The notes below the pieces were generated by a model. That model saw only the letters and a program-made list of their open reading frames with translations, did not search any database and had not been told where the DNA came from. This document shows positions 51,590 through 60,420 of a stretch of DNA of 64,000 nucleotides, piece after piece (position 1 is the stretch's first letter; each line of letters starts with the position of its first letter). The translations under genes were made by a program, and so were the position numbers. Source of the stretch: Sulfurimonas lithotrophica (GTDB lineage Bacteria > Campylobacterota > Campylobacteria > Campylobacterales > Sulfurimonadaceae); NCBI RefSeq assembly GCF_009258225.1, contig NZ_CP043617.1, positions 310,001-374,000 of the forward strand. The letters run 5' to 3'.

Positions 51590-53314
51590 TTATTTTTTCT
51601 CATTTAAAATTATTTTAAATGAGACTCTTCTTGATTTTTCTCTATCTTCCATATTATCAAGCATTATTTTTTTTGAAAATCCGTAACCGCTACCTTTAAA
51701 AACGTCGCCTAAGTATTTTTGCAGTTTTTCAGTTTGATTTTTAAAGATAAAACTCATTGTAGCATATGCTCTGTTCATAGAAAGTTTTTCGTTTTTAAGG
51801 AAGTTTTGCGAGAAACCTACATTGCCCCATTCACTTGATGTGTGCCCGTTTATTTCTAAGGTATCTACCATATCCTGATGCTTATGTAAAAAAGGTATCA
51901 GCTTATTTGAAAACTTTTTTAAAAATATTTTTTGAATTTTGTTTAGTTCATATTCGGATACTTTAAAAAGTAGTCTTTTATCTAAAAGTTCTATGGTCAA
52001 ATCTTTTTTTATTCTTATCTTATTTGTATTTATCTCATCTGAAAAAAGCTGACATAGTTTTTCGTAAAACTCATTTGTATTAGATGCTATTTGTGCTATG
52101 GATGCATCGCGGTTTAATTTCAGAATCCACATATTTGATTCTTGAGAATTTTTAGAGGTATGGATACCTGCTGCGGCAATTTGAGAATTATTTAAAATTA
52201 CAAGGGAGTTTAATAAATCAAAATTATCATCACCGTAATGTTCTTGATAGAGCATATTTAATTTTGAATCAAACATCATAGCAAGTGCGTCGGTATTAAA
52301 TGTATCTTTAACATAACCGACACCTACGATTCCTTCATCGGAAAATTCTTGTATATCCAGAAGTGCCGAGCCGTATAGCGTATATATTTTTTTATCGGAT
52401 AAAATATTTTTATTTATATCAAATTTTAGCAGTCTGACCTGATCTTTGTTTAATTCGTTTTTATATGAAAGGGAGAGTAAAAAGTTTTTATCGCGAAGTT
52501 GTATGATTTTTCTAGGTGTAACTGTAGGGTCATCATTATATTGTTTTAGCCATACTTTATCTCCGTTTTCATCAATACGCATAAGCATTAAATTTTTGCC
52601 GCTATTTTGCATAGTCTGAGCGACTATGATTAATGAACCGTCATTTGCTTCAACACCGTCTATCCCGATGTCGTCAAATTCCGTTCCGTATTTCTTACTC
52701 CAAAGTTTATAGCCGTTTTTACTGAATCTTGTTACATATATATCGCTCATACCAAGACCCGTGTTAAATAACGGATCGTTAGAATCTCTTGAAGTCGCTG
52801 ACGTACCGATTGCTAAAACACCGCCGTCTCTTAGCTTAACAAGTGTTTTTAACCTGTCTAAATTTTTTGTTCCAAATATTTTTTTAAATATAATATTTGC
52901 ATGGGCATCCAGCTTTAGAAGTATAAGCTGACCATCCATCGTATGACCGCCGACATAGTAGCCGTTAGCAGGTGTCTTAACTAAAGATACGGCTTCTGAA
53001 AAACTTGATAATGATTTTGTTTTATCAAGTAAGATATTTGCACCGGCATCTACTTTTATAAGCTGCATCTGAGTTGAATGTGCACTAGATACGCTTTCTA
53101 AATAGTCAAAAGCATTAGTATATCTATTTGTGCTATTGGAACTTGTTTTATAGTTTTTGACAAAACCTACCGCACTTATGCTGCGATCGTAATCTTGGTC
53201 TATATCTAATAGTTGATTATTGAATGCTTTATCGATAATAAGTGAATACTCAGAGCCTTTTGCAAAAGCAAAGCTTGATAAGAATAATATAGCAAAGATA
53301 AAAAGTAGTTTCAT
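51590..53314 (-). CDS. Secreted beta-propeller protein with C-terminal OmpA-like domain
   Basis: The gene encodes 574 residues with a signal peptide (1-18, ending SFAFA). Residues 40-400 form repeated propeller units with W-x-K-x-Y-G type strands (SKNGYKLWSKKYGTEFDDIG, DENGDKVWLKQY). Residues 450-574 are an OmpA-type peptidoglycan-binding domain: LEINGHTSSEWG, LSMNRAYATMSFI, GSGYGF and DNMEDREKSRRVSF. The protein probably links an outer-membrane or periplasmic interaction module to the cell wall. The first bases of its 3' end hold a perfect inverted repeat. Confidence 0.82.
   Translation of the reverse strand: MKLLFIFAILFLSSFAFAKGSEYSLIIDKAFNNQLLDIDQDYDRSISAVGFVKNYKTSSNSTNRYTNAFDYLESVSSAHSTQMQLIKVDAGANILLDKTKSLSSFSEAVSLVKTPANGYYVGGHTMDGQLILLKLDAHANIIFKKIFGTKNLDRLKTLVKLRDGGVLAIGTSATSRDSNDPLFNTGLGMSDIYVTRFSKNGYKLWSKKYGTEFDDIGIDGVEANDGSLIIVAQTMQNSGKNLMLMRIDENGDKVWLKQYNDDPTVTPRKIIQLRDKNFLLSLSYKNELNKDQVRLLKFDINKNILSDKKIYTLYGSALLDIQEFSDEGIVGVGYVKDTFNTDALAMMFDSKLNMLYQEHYGDDNFDLLNSLVILNNSQIAAAGIHTSKNSQESNMWILKLNRDASIAQIASNTNEFYEKLCQLFSDEINTNKIRIKKDLTIELLDKRLLFKVSEYELNKIQKIFLKKFSNKLIPFLHKHQDMVDTLEINGHTSSEWGNVGFSQNFLKNEKLSMNRAYATMSFIFKNQTEKLQKYLGDVFKGSGYGFSKKIMLDNMEDREKSRRVSFKIILNEKK
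51598..51624. terminator. Perfect 12-base inverted repeat inside the 3' end of the OmpA-like gene
   Basis: TCTCATTTAAAA and TTTTAAATGAGA pair around TTA. The element starts 9 bases after the stop of the upstream convergent gene and encodes residues near the C-terminus of the OmpA-like protein on the other strand. It is well placed to end the serB transcript, although no T-run follows on the plus strand. Confidence 0.6.
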
Positions 53315-53369
53315 GTATAGGCTTTTTTATCTATTTTAAAAGCAATTAATATTCCATCTATATATAACT

Positions 53370-56276
53370 TTATTTTTCTTTTAAATAAAGTTGCAGTACA
53401 CCTTGTATATCTTTCTCCGTATAGGGTTTGCTTATATAATCGTCCATTCCTGTATCTAAAAACCTTTCTTTGTCATTGGATAAGGCATTTGCGGTAACGG
53501 CAATTATGGGAGTTTTTTCCAAGTTTTTCTCTTTTTCTATGATTCTTATCTGTTTCGTTGCTTCTATACCATTCATATTCGGCATATTCTCATCCATAAA
53601 AATAATATCGTAATGTTTGTCTTTAAACATATTTAGCGCTTCTATGCCGTCATTTGCTACTTCGTAAGTTATATTTGATTCTTCTAAAATCATACCCAGT
53701 AATAACTGGTTGGTTTTATTGTCTTCTACAATTAATACATTGGCTTTAAATGAAGAGACTTTTGATTTTATTGTATTTTTAACTGTATTGTTTATAGCTT
53801 CTTTACATAGCGGCGCAGATATTTCAAATGAAAAGGTACTCCCTTCCCCAAGAGTACTTGTAACATTAAGTTCACCGTCCATTAAAGCAAGCAGTTTGGA
53901 TGAGATAGACAGTCCTAATCCTGTCCCTCCGAATTTTCTTGTGATTGAACTGTCTTCTTGGTTAAATGCGTTAAAAATTTTATTTAGGTTTTCTTTTGCT
54001 ATACCGACTCCCGTGTCCTTTACACTGCATTTTAATTTTTTTGTTTGCTCTATATATTCTACTTCTAATATTATCGTACCGTTTTGAGGGGTAAACTTTA
54101 TCGCATTACTTAATAGATTAAAAATAATCTGATTAATTCGTATAGGGTCTATAATAAGACATTTTGGCAGATTTTTATCGATATTGAAATTTAGTTTTTG
54201 CTCTTTTTTTAGAGTTAAAATTTCAAAAAGCGATTTTAATTCATTAAGCAATTTTTTAAGATTGGAAGGATGAGCTTCAATATCCATTTTTCCGCTTTCT
54301 ATTTTTGAAAGGTCAAGTATGTCGTTTATAATATTTAAAAGGTTTTTACCCGAACTTGTTATTATCTCAAATTGCTCAAGACGTTTTGAATCTTTCTCAT
54401 TTTTAGATAATTGTTCTACAAAACCTAAAATAGCATTCATAGGCGTTCGTATTTCATGGGACATATTTGCTAAAAATTCGGACTTTGCACGATTTGCATC
54501 TTCGGCATCCGTTTTAGCCTGAATTAGCTCTTTTTGTATTTTATTGCTTTGTGTTACATCCCTTGCACTTGCTACCAAGTGTTCTCCGTCTGGCATCATG
54601 GCTATGGACATATTCACCGTGACTATTTTGTTGTCTTTTCTTATACATGATTTTTCTATATTTGTTATATAGCCTTTTTTTACAACCTCTTTTATAGCCT
54701 CTTTAGTTTTTTCAACATCTTCTTTAACACTTAAACCTATACATGATTTTTTAAGAAGCTCTTCACGTGTATAACCGCTTATTTCTAAATATGCATCGTT
54801 AAAATTTAAAAAGTTCGTATCTAAATCTAAAATAGCCAAAGCATCTTTAGCCGTGTAAAAAATTGTCTCCACTTCTTCTTTTTGCTTTTGTTGAGTAGTG
54901 ATATCTGATATATAACCTAAAAAATGTGTAGTTTCACCTTTTTTATTTTTTGATAACACGGTATAGTCAAGTATCCATTTTACAGAACCGTCTTTTGCAA
55001 TAATCCTATAGGGTTCATGTTTAAAAAAACCTTCTTTGTTGTTTACATTATCTTTTACTTCTTTGCTGACTCTAGCTAAATCATCCGGATGTATGCAATC
55101 GGCATAAAGAACATCAGATGACAAAAAATTATCCCTTGAATAACCGAGCAGTTTTGTTACACTTTTAGAAACATACTCTATACTCCAGGATTTATCATTT
55201 TTCCATCTAAATAACACACTGTCACCGGTATCAAAAAGAGATAATAAATTTTTTTGTTCCGTGTTTACGATATCGCTTTTTTCTATTGCAACTTCTAGTT
55301 GATTTAGTGTCCTTAAAATCTCTTTTTCATGTGTTTTTATCAATAAAAAACCGATAGCCAGTAAGAATATGGAACTAAAGACTATAATTGAAGTAAAGTT
55401 AATATAAGTACCTATAAAATCATTATACTTTTCTGTTATATCGATTAAAAACAGTATTCTTCCGAGTTCTTTTTCAGAAACATCCCTAAGAACTTTGTTA
55501 TAACTTATATAAACCTGATTATCTGTTTTGATCCACTCTGTTTCAGTTGAATTTACCAGCTCTGAAAAGTTATTTGGAATTTTATTTGTCTTATATACGA
55601 TATATTGTTTATCCGTAGTATGCAGTTTTAATAGTTTCTTTTTAATAAATTCTGCCGAATTAGTAAAAATGGACTTGTTGATTGCATAATAGATTTCAAC
55701 GTCAAGTTGATTAGAGAGTGTTTGGGTTATTTTATCTATTTCTTTACCGATTTCGATAAATCCTATAAGTTTAGAATCTATTATCCACGGATGCACGACA
55801 CGTAAAGTATAGTTTTTTTTAAGACCGAATTCCAAACCGTGAAAAGGAGTTAAGTTATTTTTGGCTTGTAAAAAGGTATGACGTTTTACTATATCACCGT
55901 TGCGGTATTTATCATGTACGCGTAATAAGACTTTTCCGTTTGGTTTTAAAAAATAAAAATGGGTAATGTCATTGTTTTTATTTATATTATCAAAAATAGG
56001 TTTAGCAAGTGAAAATAGCTTTTCTTTATCATCGGTAACAAAAGGTTTAACAAATTCACTTTTATTTTTAGCCAAATGAATGATACTGTTCATCATTCCA
56101 GCTTCAGATTGTATATATCTTGTAAATTCTATATTGTATTTTTTTAGTGTATGTATTGTCTCGTGTTCAATTGCATTTTTTTGAAAATAATAACTGCTGA
56201 TTAAACCCAAACCGCTTAATAAAATAACGATAAATGTCAAAATAACAAAAGCATATTTTGATTCTTTTACAGCCAT
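53370..56276 (-). CDS. Membrane hybrid sensor histidine kinase
   Basis: The start MAVKESKY is chosen because TGGGGA lies just upstream (968 residues); an ATG 20 codons earlier has no such site. Order: helix (about 7-28), a periplasmic Cache-type sensor (FSLAKPIFDNINKNNDITHF and NGKVLLRVHDKYRNGD), second helix (about 295-318), two PAS domains, HisKA with FLANMSHEIRTPMNAILGFV, HATPase with NLLSNAIKFT and GGTGLGLSISSKLL, and a receiver with FMDENMPNMNG. It is a paralog of the divergent kinase at 56436. Signal and partner are unknown; an HPt protein is encoded at 32279-32683. Confidence 0.93.
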   Translation of the reverse strand: MAVKESKYAFVILTFIVILLSGLGLISSYYFQKNAIEHETIHTLKKYNIEFTRYIQSEAGMMNSIIHLAKNKSEFVKPFVTDDKEKLFSLAKPIFDNINKNNDITHFYFLKPNGKVLLRVHDKYRNGDIVKRHTFLQAKNNLTPFHGLEFGLKKNYTLRVVHPWIIDSKLIGFIEIGKEIDKITQTLSNQLDVEIYYAINKSIFTNSAEFIKKKLLKLHTTDKQYIVYKTNKIPNNFSELVNSTETEWIKTDNQVYISYNKVLRDVSEKELGRILFLIDITEKYNDFIGTYINFTSIIVFSSIFLLAIGFLLIKTHEKEILRTLNQLEVAIEKSDIVNTEQKNLLSLFDTGDSVLFRWKNDKSWSIEYVSKSVTKLLGYSRDNFLSSDVLYADCIHPDDLARVSKEVKDNVNNKEGFFKHEPYRIIAKDGSVKWILDYTVLSKNKKGETTHFLGYISDITTQQKQKEEVETIFYTAKDALAILDLDTNFLNFNDAYLEISGYTREELLKKSCIGLSVKEDVEKTKEAIKEVVKKGYITNIEKSCIRKDNKIVTVNMSIAMMPDGEHLVASARDVTQSNKIQKELIQAKTDAEDANRAKSEFLANMSHEIRTPMNAILGFVEQLSKNEKDSKRLEQFEIITSSGKNLLNIINDILDLSKIESGKMDIEAHPSNLKKLLNELKSLFEILTLKKEQKLNFNIDKNLPKCLIIDPIRINQIIFNLLSNAIKFTPQNGTIILEVEYIEQTKKLKCSVKDTGVGIAKENLNKIFNAFNQEDSSITRKFGGTGLGLSISSKLLALMDGELNVTSTLGEGSTFSFEISAPLCKEAINNTVKNTIKSKVSSFKANVLIVEDNKTNQLLLGMILEESNITYEVANDGIEALNMFKDKHYDIIFMDENMPNMNGIEATKQIRIIEKEKNLEKTPIIAVTANALSNDKERFLDTGMDDYISKPYTEKDIQGVLQLYLKEK

Positions 56277-56395
56277 ATTTCCCCATTTCCATAGCAATAA
56301 TGATAATCTTACAACATTAATAACGTATTTTAACATATTGTTTATTTAAAAAAATTTATTAACGACAGTAAGATTTTAATATAAAAAAATTGTAG

Positions 56396-56401
56396 TATAA
56401 T
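56396..56401 (+). promoter_or_regulatory. Candidate -10 box TATAAT before the cytosolic hybrid kinase gene
   Basis: This exact TATAAT lies 34 bases before the ATG. The message would carry AAGGATAGGGG, a purine-rich stretch about 12-20 bases before the start codon. Confidence 0.45.
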
Positions 56402-56435
56402 ACATTAAGAAGGATAGGGGAAAATAAATATTATT

Positions 56436-58832
56436 ATGAAATTTTTTGCTAAAAGTTTGTTGAATTTTGATTCTGTTAATAAGCTCAACAAAGAATTGGA
56501 AGAAAAAAATAAAGAATTAAAAAAACTTACACAACGACTTGATTATGCTTTAAAAGGTAGTACAGACGGTTTGTGGGATTGGAATATAAAAACTTCCGAA
56601 GTTTATTTCTCGCCACAATGGAAAAGTATGCTCGGTTTTTCAGAAGATGAAATAAGCGGATCTCTAAAAGAATGGGAAGATCGTATTCATCCTGATGATA
56701 TAAAAAACGTATATAAAGATTTACAAAAGCATATGGATGCCAAGTCGGATCGTTATGTGAATGAGCATCGAGTATTATGTAAAGACGGCAGTTACAAGTG
56801 GATTCTTGACCGTGGTAAAATAGTCGAATATGACGAAGACGGAAAACCATCCCGTATGACCGGTACTCATACCGATATCTCCAAACAAAAGAAATTCGCA
56901 CAAGAGCTAAACAACCAAAATATTAAACTTGAAATACTAACTAAAGAACAAAATAGCCTACTTTCCCTTTTTGATAAAGGGGATTTAACACTTTTTAAAT
57001 GGAATAACGATGCAAAATGGAGTATAGAATATGTATCAGGAAACGTAAGTAAACTTATGGGATATACAAAAGATGAGTTTTTATACTCTAACGTCGTATA
57101 TTCTTCGTGCATCCATCCCGATGATTTGTCATATGTTTTTGAAGAAGTTCAAGATGCTATAAAAAATAATATGGATTTTTTTAAACATAATCCGTATCGT
57201 GTCGTAACCAAAAACGGTGATATTAAGTGGGTACTTGATTATACCGTTACACAAAAAAATAAAGATGGACAAATCACACATTTTATAGGTTATATTTCAG
57301 ATGTTACCGAGCAGAAAAATACCGAAGATAATTTTAGAAACTATATGGTTTTAGCATCTGATGCTATACATGTATTGAATGAAAAAGGAGATGTTGTTGA
57401 ATGTAGTCACTCTTTTGCAAATATGCTTGGTTATACATATGAAGAGGCACTGAGACTAAATGTAAAAGACTGGGATATTAATTTTAAAAATGATGAATTA
57501 GTAGCTAGAATAAAACAGTTTATGAGTGACCCTCAAACTTTCGATACTAAACAAAAGCGAAAAGACGGTGTAGAAATAGATGTACAAATAAATGCAAAAG
57601 GTATTGATATTAACGGCAAAAAGTATTTATATGCATCTGCACGCGATATTTCCGAACGTAAAAAACATGAACAAGAGATTATCATAGCCAAAGAAGTCGC
57701 CGAAGAAGCAAACCGCTCAAAGTCCGAATTTTTAGCAAATATGTCCCATGAGATACGCACCCCTATGACAGGGATACTAGGTTTTGTAGAGCATCTCTCA
57801 AAATCAGAACATAATTCTGAACGCATTAAAGAGTTTGAAGCAATTAAAAATTCCGGAGAAACTTTACTGCATATTATAAACGATATCCTTGATTTTTCTA
57901 AAATAGAAAGCGGAAAAATGGATATTGAATTTCATCCTTATAATATTCAAAACCTAATTGATAATACCAAAGCCATATTCGATGAACTGGTAAAAGATAA
58001 AAAAATTCACTTTGAAAAAAATATAGATAAAAATCTTCCCGAATGTATCATAATGGATGAGACACGGCTTAAACAGATTATTTTTAATTTGCTTAGCAAT
58101 GCAATTAAGTTTACATCCCAAGAAGGAAGTGTAAAACTTCATATAAAATATTTGCAAGAGAAAAACATGATGTACTTCAGCGTAAGTGATACCGGAATAG
58201 GTGTTGCCAAAGAGAACGTCGAAAAGATATTTGAAGCTTTCGGACAAGAAGATACATCTACAACAAGACGTTTCGGCGGAACCGGACTCGGTCTGTCAAT
58301 CTCTCATAAACTAGTAGGTATGATGGGAGGAGAACTAAAAGTAGAGAGTAAATTAGGTAAAGGAAGTAAATTTTATTTTGAACTGCCTGTAACGGTATGT
58401 GAAAAACAAAGTCAATTTGAAAAAGATAGTTCGACAAATATGTCAAAGACTCAAAACTTCTCAGGACATATACTGGTAGTTGAGGATAATAAAACAAACC
58501 AAATGCTTATGAGTATGATTTTAGATGATTTTGGTATAACGTATGATATTGCAAATGACGGAGTTGAAGCAATAAAGTGTTACCAAAAAAATTCATACGA
58601 TATAATTTTAATGGATGAAAATATGCCGAATATGAACGGTATAGAAGCAACTAGGCAGATTCGGATTTTAGAGATGGAGAAAAACCTAGACTCAACGCCT
58701 ATTATTGCTGTAACGGCTAATGCCATGACTGATGACAGACAACGTTTTATAGATGCAAAAATGGATGATTATATCAGTAAGCCGTACACGGAAAAAGATA
58801 TTAAAACTGTTTTGGAAAAGTATTTGATTTAA
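56436..58832 (+). CDS. Cytosolic hybrid histidine kinase with three PAS domains
   Basis: The gene encodes 798 residues without a membrane helix. After an N-terminal coiled coil (about 10-35) come PAS domains near 36-150 (STDGLWDWNIKTSEVYFSPQ), 170-290 (SIEYVSGNVSKLMGYTKDEF) and 298-410, then HisKA (FLANMSHEIRTPMTGILGFV), HATPase (NLLSNAIKFT, GGTGLGLSISHKLV) and a receiver (ILVVEDNKTNQML, LMDENMPNMNG). The second PAS is nearly the same type as one in the divergent membrane kinase. The stimulus is unknown; redox or energy sensing is common for such soluble PAS kinases. Confidence 0.93.
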   Translation: MKFFAKSLLNFDSVNKLNKELEEKNKELKKLTQRLDYALKGSTDGLWDWNIKTSEVYFSPQWKSMLGFSEDEISGSLKEWEDRIHPDDIKNVYKDLQKHMDAKSDRYVNEHRVLCKDGSYKWILDRGKIVEYDEDGKPSRMTGTHTDISKQKKFAQELNNQNIKLEILTKEQNSLLSLFDKGDLTLFKWNNDAKWSIEYVSGNVSKLMGYTKDEFLYSNVVYSSCIHPDDLSYVFEEVQDAIKNNMDFFKHNPYRVVTKNGDIKWVLDYTVTQKNKDGQITHFIGYISDVTEQKNTEDNFRNYMVLASDAIHVLNEKGDVVECSHSFANMLGYTYEEALRLNVKDWDINFKNDELVARIKQFMSDPQTFDTKQKRKDGVEIDVQINAKGIDINGKKYLYASARDISERKKHEQEIIIAKEVAEEANRSKSEFLANMSHEIRTPMTGILGFVEHLSKSEHNSERIKEFEAIKNSGETLLHIINDILDFSKIESGKMDIEFHPYNIQNLIDNTKAIFDELVKDKKIHFEKNIDKNLPECIIMDETRLKQIIFNLLSNAIKFTSQEGSVKLHIKYLQEKNMMYFSVSDTGIGVAKENVEKIFEAFGQEDTSTTRRFGGTGLGLSISHKLVGMMGGELKVESKLGKGSKFYFELPVTVCEKQSQFEKDSSTNMSKTQNFSGHILVVEDNKTNQMLMSMILDDFGITYDIANDGVEAIKCYQKNSYDIILMDENMPNMNGIEATRQIRILEMEKNLDSTPIIAVTANAMTDDRQRFIDAKMDDYISKPYTEKDIKTVLEKYLI

Positions 58833-58839
58833 TTTTAAA

Positions 58840-58861
58840 AGCTCCCTAAAGTCAGGGAGCT
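58840..58861 (-). terminator. Terminator of the rpsF-ssb-rpsR operon
   Basis: AGCTCCCT and AGGGAGCT form an 8-base stem with a 6-base loop, 10 bases beyond the rpsR stop. On the minus strand it is followed by TTTTAAAATT, an intrinsic-terminator pattern. It may also serve the convergent kinase gene. Confidence 0.8.
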
Positions 58862-58871
58862 ATATGAGAAC

Positions 58872-59135
58872 TTATTTTAAGTTCTCAAACGGTGCAGTTA
58901 CAACTGTTTTACGAGTTACCGTATATGGAACAAGTGCTGCCGCACGAGCTCTTTTGATTACTGTAGCTACCATATCTTGGTGACGTTTGCAGTTACCTGT
59001 TAAACGACGAGGCATGATTTTGTATCTCTCAGATAATGAAAAACGCAATCCTGCTACATCTTTATAATCTATGAAGTCAACTTTTGCTTCACAGTATTTA
59101 CAATATCTTTTTTTGTATTTTCTTCTTTCTGCCAT
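58872..59135 (-). CDS. rpsR: 30S ribosomal protein S18
   Basis: S18 pairs with S6 on the small subunit. The 87-residue sequence has [20 protein letters not shown] with two cysteines and a third in TGNCKRHQ, a zinc-type S18, plus the [20 protein letters not shown] core. It is the last gene of rpsF-ssb-rpsR. Confidence 0.97.
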   Translation of the reverse strand: MAERRKYKKRYCKYCEAKVDFIDYKDVAGLRFSLSERYKIMPRRLTGNCKRHQDMVATVIKRARAAALVPYTVTRKTVVTAPFENLK

Positions 59136-59163
59136 GATTTTATCCTTAATTATTTATATTTTT

Positions 59164-59739
59164 CTAAAACGGAATCTCATCTTCATCGATGTCGATCTCA
59201 GGGACTTGATGAGCATTTGGCATCTGTTGTGCAGGCTGCCCATATGGCTGTTGTTGCTGCTGCCCATAGCTTTGTTGTTGCTGTGGCGGTTTGTTGTAGT
59301 TTTGTTGTTGCTGCTGTTGTGGTGCTTGATAGCTTTGTTGTTGTTGTGCAGGTTGAGCATATGTCTGCGGTTGTGTTGCATTATCTTGTGGATATGCATT
59401 TGCCGAAGGATTGTCACCTTTGCTATCTAGCATCTGCATAGTTTCAACTACAACAGAGTGCTTGCTTCTTTTTTGTCCGTTTTGATCAACCCACTGGTCA
59501 AAGTTAAGTCTGCCCTCAACAAGAATTTTACTTCCTTTGCGAAGATATTGATTAGCTATTTCAGCCGAACGTGCAAAAAAAGTGATGTCTACAAAACAAA
59601 CCTCTTCTTTTTTTTCGCCGTTACTAGTATATTTGCGAGAAGTAGCTATTGCAGTGTTTGCAATACCCATACCGCTCTGAGAGTATCTAAGTTCAATATC
59701 GCGTGTTAAGTTTCCTACTAAAATAACTTTGTTAAACAT
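59164..59739 (-). CDS. ssb: Single-stranded DNA-binding protein
   Basis: SSB coats single-stranded DNA and recruits repair proteins. The 191-residue protein has an OB fold (1-108: FNKVILVGNLTRDIELRYSQ, VCFVDITFFARSAEIA), a long linker dominated by Gln, Pro and Tyr (about 118-178, encoded by CAA/CAG-rich repeats), and the conserved acidic tip DIDEDEIPF that binds partners. The linker is unusually glutamine-rich. It lies between rpsF and rpsR. Confidence 0.97.
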   Translation of the reverse strand: MFNKVILVGNLTRDIELRYSQSGMGIANTAIATSRKYTSNGEKKEEVCFVDITFFARSAEIANQYLRKGSKILVEGRLNFDQWVDQNGQKRSKHSVVVETMQMLDSKGDNPSANAYPQDNATQPQTYAQPAQQQQSYQAPQQQQQQNYNKPPQQQQSYGQQQQQPYGQPAQQMPNAHQVPEIDIDEDEIPF

Positions 59740-59781
59740 GAGTTTCCTTTTAAATTAATGCTTTATAAATAAAGCTACTTA

Positions 59782-60180
59782 TTACTCTGCTGCCGCTTCA
59801 GTTTCTTCAGCTTTAGGTGCTTCTTCTGCTTTAGGTGCACTTGCTTTAGTCTGAGCTTTTTTAACCATTTCGTTCCATGCAGCTACTTCACGGTTAGTAT
59901 CATACTTGATAGTAACAAAACGAAGTAAATCTTCATTTAAACGAAATCTTCTTTCGATTTCAGAGATTGACGAAGGCTCTGCCGAGTAATAAATAACCTG
60001 GTAAAATCCACGTTCTTGTTTTTCAATCGGGTATGCTAATTTTCTCATTCCCATATCATCAGTTGTAGCTATTTCGCCACCGTTTGAAGTAATAACTTCC
60101 TGGACGGCTTTTAAGCTTTCTTGAATCTCTTCTGCTGTTAATGTCGGTTTTACGATTACTAAGTTTTCGTAATTTCTCAT
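59782..60180 (-). CDS. rpsF: 30S ribosomal protein S6
   Basis: S6 forms a dimer with S18. The 132-residue protein starts MRNYENLVIVKPTLTAEEI and has DDMGMRKLAYPIEKQERGFY and LNEDLLRFVTIKYD, with an Ala/Glu-rich C-terminal tail (EEAPKAEETEAAAE) beyond the core. AAGAGGAG precedes the start. A small hairpin (GCCTTATAGGC, 60207-60217) lies in the leader. Confidence 0.97.
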   Translation of the reverse strand: MRNYENLVIVKPTLTAEEIQESLKAVQEVITSNGGEIATTDDMGMRKLAYPIEKQERGFYQVIYYSAEPSSISEIERRFRLNEDLLRFVTIKYDTNREVAAWNEMVKKAQTKASAPKAEEAPKAEETEAAAE

Positions 60181-60420
60181 GTGAGTATAGTCTCCTCTTG
60201 GTATTTGCCTTATAGGCTTAATGTTTCCCTTTCGGTTTAAAATATATCATCTGTTTTTATGATACAAAGAGAAAGGAACTCGCAATTATACCCAAATATA
60301 CTTAAAAGAGTATGATGATAATTTTATACTTTAACTAAATATATCAATTTGCAATATTTATATTTATGTTTGGGCTTTTTTGATATAGTTTTAAAAACTT
60401 AAGAAAAATATAGAGATTAT

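Noticed and set aside
59071-59430. 119-codon Leu-rich frame opposite ssb and rpsR
   Set aside because: It is the complement of the Gln-rich CAA/CAG tract of ssb, which reads as Leu-rich on the other strand; no start signals.
60181-60420. A small gene or tRNA in the 240-base rpsF upstream gap
   Set aside because: Only frames under 20 codons and no cloverleaf-like pairing were seen; the gap looks like two divergent promoter regions.
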